Positions 10,785 to 19,222 of a DNA stretch of 64,000 nucleotides are shown piece after piece. Position 1 is the first letter of the stretch, and the number at the start of each line of letters is the position of its first letter. The notes below the pieces were generated by a model. The model saw only the letters and a program-made list of their open reading frames with translations, did no database searches and was not told where the DNA came from. The DNA comes from Liolophura sinensis (taxonomy: Eukaryota > Mollusca > Polyplacophora > Chitonida > Chitonidae), in NCBI RefSeq assembly GCF_032854445.1, contig NW_027017969.1, positions 64,501 through 128,500 on the forward strand, in the 5' to 3' direction. A program made the position numbers and the translations under genes.

Positions 10785-11110
10785 AAGAGAGAAGCGGTCA
10801 TCAGTTTTCAATGATGCCGGGCAGACAATGAATATTCCAGGCATGAATTCCATATCAAAGTTCAAATTCGTAGTCCGTGAATGAGTTCCATGTCAAATAA
10901 CAGCTAAACAAGTATCTCAGTCGCGCTTTCATTGCAACTGTTCATAAAGGCATCATGCTGATGTATTTAGCATGGCTACCTTTACGGCCCCTAGCCCCAG
11001 GTTAAGCGGTATTGGATACAGTTTGAAACTGACGAGCGTTACAGACCCTAACTGATCAGATTATGATTTAAAAGTAACGGACGATTACGTCTTTCCCGTT
11101 AATATGTAAA
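10785..11110. other. Polinton interior, no gene seen
   Basis: No convincing ORF was found. A 38-bp stretch at 10,976-11,013 recurs exactly, in reverse orientation, at 31,367-31,404. Confidence 0.4.
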
Positions 11111-11119
11111 GATCTCGTG

Positions 11120-11285
11120 CTACAAGAGGCGCCATCTATTATGTTACACATGACATACAAGATAGACGGTTACACTGGGCAAACAACGCCATCTATGTTG
11201 TTAAATACCATGTACGTGATAGATATGTACATAAGGATAAAAGCGCCGTCTATGTGGTTGATCACAATGCAGATCGCCAGAGATT
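11120..11285. repeat. Three diverged ~61-bp tandem units
   Basis: The phrase GCGCCATCTAT (or GCGCCGTCTAT / ACGCCATCTAT) recurs at about 11,130, 11,188 and 11,250. Each is followed by TNTGTTA/GTTGTTAAA and a TACATG-rich spacer. It lies just downstream of the Penelope-like coding relic and may be its 3' non-coding end. Confidence 0.5.
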
Positions 11286-12405
11286 CTGAACGCTCTGTCC
11301 ATACCTGCTAATGAGAGTGTTATATTCATTGTAAAATTTGAGAAACTTAGAATGAAGGCGTTTGATGGAGTATCCTTGACAAACTAGTTTTTGAACTAGC
11401 AACTTGTGACGCAGATTAAAGTCATCACAATTAACGCAAGATCTGACAAATGCTACAAGGCGAGATATGTATACGCCATATGCAGGACCCTTTGGTATAT
11501 TGCTATCTAAATAAGGATAATGTACAATATCAAAATTGAAATTATCCCTTTTGTCGTAAAGGCGGCGTGAAAGGAGACCTTGTCCGTCCTTGTCAGATAT
11601 AGATCAAAATAAGATGTACCATCAGAACTATCTGTTGTCTCCTTTAAATCCAATGAAGGCGGATAGATTTCCTTCACCGTTTTAGCAATATGGGGATTAT
11701 TTAACGCCAGTAGATCATCAATATACCGCTTGGTAAATGAAAAGGATCGAGCTTAAAAGATATTACTTTTAAGTAATTTCTGCTTATAGCCGTATTCATA
11801 TGAAAACAGGTATAGGTCTGCCAAAAGAGGCGCACAACTGGTACCCATTGGAATACCTATGCGCTGTTGGTAAATGGTATCTCCGAATTTCACATAAATG
11901 TTATTAATGAGAAATTCAAGTAATTCAATAAATAGTGTAACATCCCATGAGTGGTAACCTTTATAAAGAAAAGAACTAAAGAAAGCCTTATTGCTACTGA
12001 CGTTAATGTAACGGTGACCAGTTTTAGTAAATACCGAGACAATTAACGACGATATTCTTTCAATAAGATCTTTGTGAGGAATCGTAGTATAGAGAGTAGA
12101 GAAATCCCATGTGGATACGTCTTTGTATGGTACACGCATATGAGCATCGAGTTCTTCTGTTAGACGTTTGGAGTTGTTAAGAATCCACATGCAGTTGACA
12201 CCTGAATTTTTTGTTATGGCACAACAAAACTTATTCCAAAATGACTTTACTTCTTGTAACGCTCTCGTAAGTAGGGTTGGCAAGAGTTTGGTGGTACAGC
12301 TTCTTGAACCTGCCATAAATCGAGCCTCGTATGGGGATTTATGCATTTTAGGAATCCAGTAAAGTTGTGGTATTTCTGTGTGACGGGTAGGTATAATGTC
12401 CGCAC
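11275..12405 (-). pseudogene. Penelope-like element reverse transcriptase, 5'-truncated
   Basis: The minus-strand frame contains the ordered motifs of Penelope-like RTs: KMHKSPYEARFMAGS, STWDFSTLYTTIPHKDL (catalytic motif A), GIPMGTSCAPLLADLYLF, then YIDDLLALNNP (motif C, catalytic DD). It ends with GYSIKRLHSKFLKF and a short tail. A single stop near 11,752 interrupts an otherwise well-preserved frame of roughly 375 codons. The N-terminus is missing, and no GIY-YIG endonuclease follows. The 5' junction near 12,405 breaks into Polinton-like coding sequence, so insertion was into the Polinton and therefore later than it. A ~50-100-bp C-terminal scrap of a related element is at 32,744-32,830. 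Confidence 0.85.
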
Positions 12406-13282
12406 GCTTAAGAAGGGAGTATTTCGCTCGCTCGGTGTCTCGCCGAGAATAAACGAAGCCACGGGTCGCTTAGTGCTCGATCTTGGTGGACACGCCTTCA
12501 TTCTGCTGCAAGAACTTGCAGAGAAGAGAAAACCCAAGATTTGAATCTTGGGGTTTTTGGAGGGCTATAAGCTTCCTTCTCTGGTCCCTCATAAGGAGGT
12601 CTATCTACATTTGGCCGAAACGAGCAGTTCAGAGAATGTGCTGATATCCACGGCTAGCCTTAGCGGTTGTACAGTCCTCGGTCTGTTTCAGTAACGGGCG
12701 AAGGGGTGAATAATGGCAAGACGGCGTCTTTCTCCAATCCACAGTACAAACCCTTGAACTTGTTATATAACACACTTGATGCTGGGGCTTTTAGATCGGT
12801 ATATCGATACCAGCTACCTTAGCGCGACATTACACCCCACGCCATAACCTCATTACTATGGTGGACGCAGTTGGCCCTCGCTCTACATGTTTAGCACTGT
12901 CCGACTTGGCTGACGTTTCGGATTTCGGGCTCCAGGGTCAGGAAGGTAAAGTCTATGCCTTCCAGTTTGATGGCGGCCTTTACACCCGGAAAAAGGTTTC
13001 AGTTTGGAGCTGCAGTCAGATTCTGCCACGTTCGATTCCATTCAAGACGTCTCAGTCACAGTGGAGAATGTGCACAAACCACCTTCTGACGCACCCGGAG
13101 AACAAAAGAGCAAAAGGGTGACCCCGAAATCCGTCCAAGTAACCGGACCGGAAGTGAAGAAGGCCACCAGCTGCGGCGGGGCTTTCGTCTCCTATACGCC
13201 GGACGACTTCTGTCTAGTGGCTGGTGATAGAGGAGGTCACTTTACACTTGCTGCTGGGACGGGTGTGGACATCATGAGCTGA
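12405..13282 (+). other. Polinton accessory coding fragments, unrecognised
   Basis: A plus-strand frame to 12,544 (GVFRSLGVSPRINEATGRLV then LDLGGHAFILLQELAEKRKP) ends at TGA just after the Penelope junction. A second frame at 13,004-13,282 (SDSATFDSIQDVSVTVENVH; later CGGAFVSYTPDDFCLVAGDR) is a 92-codon ORF. Neither is recognised. About 12,550-12,990 has no convincing gene. Composition matches the Polinton. Confidence 0.3.
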
Positions 13283-13309
13283 TTTAGACATAATCACCGC
13301 CACTATATA

Positions 13310-13984
13310 ATGGGCACTAAGGGCTTGTACCCAACGATCGTGGATGAGGATTCCTTGACACCGACAGCTCCGACAGATAGTGCGGTTGCATCTTCGGCTC
13401 ATAATTGCAACGACAATCGCCTACGATATATTTGCGCTATAGGGAAGCAGTTGGAAACAGAGGGAAACGCCAGGCGGGCTTTAAATAAAAAGTACCGTCG
13501 TGGTGTGAATGTCGTGGATGCTTTTGATTCGGCTATGATGGTTGGATCTTTCAGTCTGGGAGTGGCGGGTGTTGGTCTACTACAGTGGACGCGGCGCCTG
13601 CTGTCTTGGCAGTGGAGGCGACCGCCCTCGGGTGCAGCTTGTGTAACGCTGCTGTGAAAGACGCTACCCGTCGGCGCTCAGTGAAGGCGAATAAGCATAA
13701 CGCGATCCGTATATTGGCAGGTGCTAAGCTGAACAGCATCCACGCGCATGAGTCTGCAGTAATGGTTGACGGCAATTTCGGAAACGGGGTTCAGTCAGAT
13801 CGTTTGGGACATGACCAACTACCGTGAACTCAAACAGGCGTTTGCCACGCAGAGTCAGAAATCGTTCAACTCCAGACAGACCGCCCACAACGTGAAAGAA
13901 GAACTTGTGGCGCGTGGTCGGGACTTGGAACGCGCTGACACCTGTCCGCGTCCTCGTGGGTACGCTAAATTGTTGTGTAATTAA
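13310..13984 (+). pseudogene. Polinton-associated membrane-type protein, frameshifted
   Basis: The frame beginning at 13,310 gives a hydrophilic N-part, then KKYRRGVNVVDAFDSAMMVG and a hydrophobic glycine-rich SFSLGVAGVGLL. The frame then shifts near 13,575 to AAPAVLAVEATALGCSLCNA, followed by a basic SVKANKHNAIRILAGAKLNS. A third frame from ~13,766 ends in FNSRQTAHNVKEELVARGRD. The pattern (basic linker, paired hydrophobic helices, basic helix) resembles an abundant uncharacterised animal protein family that I associate with mobile elements. That association is from memory and uncertain. Two frame changes make it a relic here. Confidence 0.5.
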
Positions 13985-14070
13985 TGCTACCCTGTCAACA
14001 GATACCCATCTAGTCTATACTACCCAGAAAAGATGCTGGGACTCCGCCACAGGGCAACGGACCCTGCAGA

Positions 14071-14215
14071 GGAAGAAAAAAAATTATGCCCGGGGTGGGA
14101 ATCGGATTTCCACGCAGCAAAAGCCTGGTCGCCTATCTCTCGTCCAGGTCTACAAGGACACTGCAATGGAAGAAGAAAACTGTGCCCGGGGTGTGGATCG
14201 AACAGCCACTGGTCT
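14071..14215 (+). repeat. Two ~97-bp-spaced units with CCHC-like motif
   Basis: Near-duplicate phrases (GAAGAAnAAAnnTnTGCCCGGGG) occur at about 14,075 and 14,170. The second encodes CPGCGSNSHWSDC, close to a zinc-knuckle spacing (C-x2-C-x4-H-x3-C). The first has lost the cysteines (CPGWESDFH). This could be the remains of a gag-like or DNA-binding double zinc knuckle. Low confidence. Confidence 0.3.
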
Positions 14216-14241
14216 GACTGTCACATTTTCCCACTGTTACT

Positions 14242-14314
14242 CAACTGTTCCTGCATGAGCGAGGTATCTAATCTAAACAACATCATAGCAACGGTGTTTA
14301 TGCAGGAACAGTTG
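14242..14314. repeat. Palindromic hairpin, copy 1
   Basis: Perfect 15-bp inverted arms, CAACTGTTCCTGCAT at 14,242-14,256 and ATGCAGGAACAGTTG at 14,300-14,314, surround a loop containing ATAGCAACGGTGTT. An inverted second copy is at 14,757-14,826. Confidence 0.85.
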
Positions 14315-14756
14315 TGTATATGACCGGCTTTCTGTGTATATACAGTGGAGGCTTTAATCGGGCAGATACACTTGGCACTGATACAGCTACAACACACTGG
14401 TCTTGTGTACACATTGTCTAAACCGAATAACAGTATGTCTATTGCTGTCTCTCTCTATGTTCGACTTGCAAGGTCACGCTGAGACACTATATCCATGTAG
14501 CACTAGTGAATAGCTGTTCGGAGCCGTTTTCGGCCGATCCAGCAGGTGTGTCTGGAAATCCAGTTCAGAGCCTTGGTGGCGCAAAATAGGATTCTAGTCG
14601 GGGGGGCCATGGCTGACATAACTGGCAAAGCCGGACAGGGTAGTGGCATGTTGTGTAAGGACTTTCCCATCGTTACCGGCGTCAATAGCTTGCAACGTAC
14701 ATGTATAGAGCCCTGCAAGTGAAGCCAACACTCGCGCAGGCAGGCCGTCATATGCA

Positions 14757-14826
14757 CAACTGTTCCCGAATGAACACCGTTGCTATGGTGTTTACCTTGG
14801 ATACCGCCTTCATGCAGGAACAGTTG
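14757..14826. repeat. Palindromic hairpin, copy 2 (inverted)
   Basis: CAACTGTTCCCGAATGA ... TCATGCAGGAACAGTTG forms a near-perfect hairpin. The whole unit is the reverse complement of 14,242-14,314 with some divergence (loop AACACCGTTGCTATGG). The two copies flank a ~440-bp segment just inside the right TIR of the Polinton. Confidence 0.8.
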
Positions 14827-14936
14827 CTCTGAGAGCCCGGGCCGGCGAGGGTGGTGCAGACCACAGGTCAGCCATCCCTTCGGCTCTCATTGCTTGCCTT
14901 TCTGCTTGCCTTAAGCCATCTGCTTTTTGGCCTCGG

Positions 14937-15180
14937 GTGTGTCTACGCTACGCGAGCGCGATCCGACGTACTTGCACAACTGACCAAAAAACTTATGTAA
15001 ACAAACGTGCTACGACGTACATGCACGTATGCACCAATTATTTATGTACGTGGGGCCTTCTGTAGGGGAAGGATATATCAAGAGATGCCTGTGGAGCCCG
15101 CCAGGGGTGTGGAGACTATCCGGGTTGGTCCGGAAGGTGCTGGGAGCCTTCAGTGGAGGTGGGGAGGGTCCTCGCGGGAA
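14937..15180 (-). repeat. Right terminal inverted repeat of Polinton
   Basis: The reverse complement matches 5,587-5,853 over its length, including ACTGAAGGCTCCCAGC near the outer end. Two inner units contain GCATGTACGTCGTAGCACGTT and GCAAGTACGTCGGATCGCGCT. The left copy has three such units, so unit number differs between the ends. Confidence 0.8.
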
Positions 15181-15792
15181 GTAGCTCCATCCCATATGCT
15201 ACTGGCCGTGCCAGCAGGCGCATTTTGTGCAATGCGCCATAAAGAAGTGCCGACGGCTTCTGTGGAACCGATGAAAGGCCCGTGTCCCACTTCACTCAGA
15301 GTTTGAATCTGGGACTGGGCACATCGAGCATTACAGCACTGAACCAGTAGGACCACCTCAGTAAACATAGAAGGTAAACCACGGCGACGAATCATTTGAC
15401 AATAACCCTTACACAATCAATCCAAGAATGCGCATGGCACCTGTAATTGGTTTGCGATACAGACGCGGTACGTCTATAAATATGTATCGCCGACCGTATA
15501 ATATTTAATACACAATAAATGCTGTTTTTGTCCGATTATAAAGCTTTTTGTTATAAATACTGCACTTGCCGTGAGAGCTGGCGCATTCGACAAAGTAAGA
15601 TAGTGGGTCAGTAAATGGTTTGAAACACAGCTCTCAGTAGTCTATTACGGCGGCAGAAGCCAAACGGTACAGGGTACTAAGATACCGGGAGAGGTTCAAG
15701 TATTAAAAACGGTAGTCCTACCCTTTACGAGCTTAGTATTTGGACGTCTTGCCTGTCCCATTTCCTCTATTTTAAAATTTTATTTTTTCCAA

Positions 15793-16049
15793 TTTTATTT
15801 ATTTATTTGATTGGTGTTTTACGCCGTACTGACTGAAGAATATTTCACTGAAGAATATTTCACTTATACGACGGCGGCCAGCATTATGATGGGTGGAAAC
15901 CGGGCACAGCCCGGGAGAAACCCACGGCCATCCGCAGGTTGCTGGAAGACCTCCCCACTTACGGCCAGAGAGGAAGCCAGCATGAGCTGGACTTGAACTC
16001 ACCGCGACCACATTGGTGAGAGGCTAACCAACTGAGCCACGGAGGCCCC
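15793..16049 (-). mobile_element. SINE family 1, nearly full length
   Basis: The reverse orientation runs from an (AAAT)n tail and TGGTGTTTTACGCCGTACT to ACTGAGCCACGGAGGCCCC (reverse complement of the tRNA head). It has a small internal duplication, AAGAATATTTCACTG repeated in the tail, and lost some bases of the tRNA part. No clean target duplication was seen. Confidence 0.85.
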
Positions 16050-18249
16050 TTGTATTTCCAAAGACGCTTGACATTACTAATGTGTAACTGATTTAAGCGA
16101 TGTACACAGCCAACTCCAAATAAAATTTGGTTTAGCGTCAGTTCTGATTTTTGCCTCTGGTGCGTCTTTAATGCGTTTCAGTATATATACTTCTGTATCT
16201 CTGAAAACGTTACGATCCCTTTACAATTCCTTAGTGCCAAGCAGTGTATCTTACGTTTGCAAATGACTGCAAACTCGGTTATAATATTTGCAATCAATTG
16301 TAGTTACCGATCTATTTGTGCAAGAGGGCCCAGAAAACGGACAGGAAGAATTCCAAACCTTTGTGGCTTTTATTTTCCATGCAAAATATTGATATTCTGA
16401 AAATAGTCACAGGAATACATGTAATAAAGAATGGAGGACAAGAAATCTGGTGTTGACCTGTAGTTCACCTGTGTTTAAACACGAGGTGTTGTGGATTTGA
16501 CGCCTCGGATATTATACATACACGTACATGTATAATGTTTTTCCAACATCGTTGAAAACTGCTGACTGTATTTATACGTCCACATGAACAACTTTGTTGG
16601 AATTCTGTACACCCGTACTGCCATGATTTATTATGCATTCATATGTAAGGTATATGTACGTGTATGGCCTAGTGACTGAGTCCATGCTTTGTTCTCAACA
16701 CCAAGTTATGTTCATATTGATTTCCATATGCAGTACCTTTGAAAGTTGTGCACATGTACGGTTACTTTCCATTGTACAGGCAAAAAATGTCTGAAGTCCC
16801 ATGTGACCATTGGTCAAGCATCCTTGACCATTTTTATACTAATGTTTGATGTCGTATGCTAACTTCTCCAGTCCTGGCACAAATGTTAAATTGTTTTGGT
16901 ACACAGATGCATTTAATTGCATGTCTGTAATTGACAATGTAGGCATGCAAACACGATGACAGCACGCAATTCAGTCGTGCAGACTTGTTTTACTAACAGA
17001 TAACATGCTATTCTATTAATGAACATAATAAAGTTATTTTCAGTAATTTTGGCTCACAAAACTTTATATACCTTTCTTTAAAACTATATATACATCATTA
17101 TATACAATCAGTTCACATCTGTCCCTTTTATGTCTGATGACATTTACAATGTTCTCCTCAACTGATTTAAATCCCTTTCACATCTGTTTTATGGTACACA
17201 ATTGCGCTTTGATCTTATTTTAATTACTGTTTCATTTGTGTAATAAAATCGAAATAACCGGATATTAAATCCAAAGCATAACTTCTGTTGTCTTTTTAAG
17301 CTAATCAATCCATCCTTGCTGTGAATAAACAGTGGCCAAGCAAACGTTTCCTTCACAATAACCTTAGCTTAGCTACTCATTTGAAGTCGAACGCATTTAT
17401 TGTTGTACAATTCTCCAGATATTTAGAACAGGCGTCATAGCAAACACAGTACGGGAATCCAAATTATGTTTTAATAGAAAATGATCGATATCAGTATATG
17501 AATTAATCACTGCAAATAATTAATATCGATAATCCATTTATTGACATCGATAATTTATCGATGCGATAATTTGTAGCAATTTAGCACTATCGGTAATTCA
17601 TGTATAGGGCAACTAGCTCTTACCAGCATGTAAACGTACCAACAATTAATTAACGTCAATGTGTTTTGATATGACTCTTTGAAATCAATTAAAAGGAAAA
17701 AAGCAAATCATGTATAATACAATAATTTATAATTATTGCCTTGCATACTAAATGTTTATTCGTGTAGAGCAAACGACCGACGCGTGGTGTATAATGCAAT
17801 ATAGGTACCCGATGGTTTCATTTGTCCTTAAGTGAACAAAACAATCTACATGCCGATGACCAATAACAATCGGCACGTGATGTGTATATACTGCAATACA
17901 TAAAACCTTCGTAACTCTGCTTAGTGCTTACACATATACAAAATTCATAACCATCGGGACATGTTATTGATTATATGTGATAGGATATTCACAATTTAAC
18001 AATTTAAGTGTCTTTAGCTTATATCTCCAGTTTCTAGAGCAGTATTATCGATAAAAGATCAGATAAAATGTTAAAGCTATTTTATCTATATGCAGACGCC
18101 TGTGTTTCACCTCGATCATTTCACAATAATCGGGTGTAAAGCGAGGAATATTTTGCCACGCGACGTGACTCATGTAGGTTTAATTCATGCCGGTGTAGGG
18201 GTAGAGTTTATCCTCTGCCCTAAGTATATCCGTGAAAAGCACTTAATCA

Positions 18250-18372
18250 GAATCATAATAAAATTCGTTGTCATCATCATAAAGATAATAATCATCATAA
18301 TGGTCGTAATGGTCATAGTCGTCATCATGATCGTAGTCGTCACAATTGTCGTAACCCTCATAACCACAGCCA
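18250..18372. repeat. Imperfect trinucleotide tract
   Basis: An imperfect ATC/GTC/ATA triplet run (minus strand GAT/GAC/TAT) begins about 16 nt after the ASB-like stop codon. It generates a spurious isoleucine/valine-rich plus-strand ORF. On the transcribed strand it would sit in the proximal 3' UTR. Confidence 0.75.
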
Positions 18373-18387
18373 TATACTTTAACAAGA

Positions 18388-18717
18388 TCATAGTTCATCC
18401 ATCATCAAAAAGCACTGCACAGATTCTGGAAGTGGTAGCTGTCTGATAGATGACGACATCCCTTGTCTGTGAGCAGCCATGTTGACAGATCGTCTGATTG
18501 CTTTTCGGCAATGCTTTCCTAAGCTAAGCACAGTGCAGGGTGCAGACCGTATTTGACTCATTGCCTCTAGACTGAGATAATCCGACAGATGTGATTTTTC
18601 GATCACATCATTTCTTTCCACGCCGGACATGCCTTCAAGAATTACCTCAATTAAGGCTATATCATCCTTTTTTAGGCTGGACAGATATCTTGTTACGGCT
18701 CCCTTGTTGAAATCTCT
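18388..18717 (-). CDS. ASB-like gene, terminal exon with SOCS box
   Basis: The 109-residue C-terminal exon follows the acceptor TTCTCATTTCTAG and starts in phase 0, matching the phase of every upstream ankyrin exon. After a helical linker (DFNKGAVTRYLSSLKKDD) it ends with PCTVLSLGKHCRKAIRRS, an Elongin-BC box (Lxxx-C-xxx-A/I pattern), and then IRQLPLPESVQCFL. The LPLP there is the Cullin-5 box signature of SOCS domains. Known family logic: ankyrin repeats plus a SOCS box make an ASB protein, the substrate receptor of a Cul5-Elongin B/C-Rbx2 ubiquitin ligase in the cytoplasm. The substrate here is unknown. The stop TGA is at 18,388-18,390. The preceding intron (18,718-24,231) contains a complete DNA transposon. 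Confidence 0.85.
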   Translation of the reverse strand, partial: RDFNKGAVTRYLSSLKKDDIALIEVILEGMSGVERNDVIEKSHLSDYLSLEAMSQIRSAPCTVLSLGKHCRKAIRRSVNMAAHRQGMSSSIRQLPLPESVQCFLMMDEL

Positions 18718-18839
18718 CTAGAAATGAGAAAAGTTAAGAGCAAGTATTAAAGATTTTTTTGAGCATCGGTTATATCAGGTAAATGTGTGGTTTTTGCGCA
18801 TGATAGTAAATGTACATAATGACCCATAAGACGATATGT

Positions 18840-18980
18840 GTTTATTGATTCGATTGGAGTTTTACGCCGTGCTCAAGAATATTTTACTGATAAAACGACG
18901 GCCAGCAATATGCTGGGAGAAAAGCGGACAAAGTCCGAATGAAAACCACGGCCATCTGCTGGTTGATGCCAGACCTACAC
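18840..18980 (-). mobile_element. SINE family 1, 3' fragment
   Basis: Reverse-oriented tail GAGTTTTACGCCGTGCTCAA, then ACGACGGCCAGCAATATGCT and a diverged body. The tRNA head is missing after about 18,980. Confidence 0.75.
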
Positions 18981-19222
18981 CATATGTATAATTTAGCAGA
19001 TGTAACCGAATCAGCCATTATTCACCCGGTCATTCATAAAACTATGGAAGCTGTTCTAGAGAGAATGGTGTCGCGGAGAGAGAGTGTGAGTTTCGACAAC
19101 AAGGTATTGTTGGTTGGTTAGATATATAGCTTTAAGGCAGGGCGAAATGCTTATTATGTATTCTAACATACCTATAAGACATCAAAAGCAATAGGGAGCA
19201 AAGTGTGTTTACTTTGAAAACA

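Larger units (their letters stand above)
5587..15180. mobile_element. Degraded Polinton/Maverick element with TIRs
   Basis: A ~9.6-kb element is bounded by ~250-bp inverted repeats (5,587-5,853 and 14,937-15,180). It contains relics of three Polinton hallmark genes: protein-primed DNA polymerase B (6,341-6,731, +), packaging ATPase (8,213-8,746, -) and double-jelly-roll major capsid protein (9,072-9,780, -). Several other ORFs have matching composition. Intact Polintons are usually 15-20 kb and also carry an integrase and an adenain-like protease. I see neither, and only the polymerase C-terminus remains, so large internal deletions are inferred. A Penelope-like element is inserted at ~11.3-12.4 kb. 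All genes carry frameshifts or truncations. No 6-bp target duplication could be assigned by eye because the outer repeat ends are eroded. Confidence 0.8.
15181..18387. other. AT-rich intergenic DNA / 3' flank of ASB-like gene
   Basis: No ORF is recognised. Contents: a SINE (15,793-16,049), a cluster of ATCGAT/TATCGATA-like sites (~17,480-17,600), and on the minus strand an AATAAA (bases 17,755-17,760 read TTTATT) that could serve as a poly(A) signal ~630 nt after the ASB-like stop codon. Composition is much more A+T-rich than left of 15.2 kb. Confidence 0.5.

Noticed and set aside
18090-18446. 118-codon plus-strand ORF rich in Ile/Val resembling a membrane protein
   Set aside because: It is a translation of the imperfect triplet tract and the antisense of the SOCS exon.
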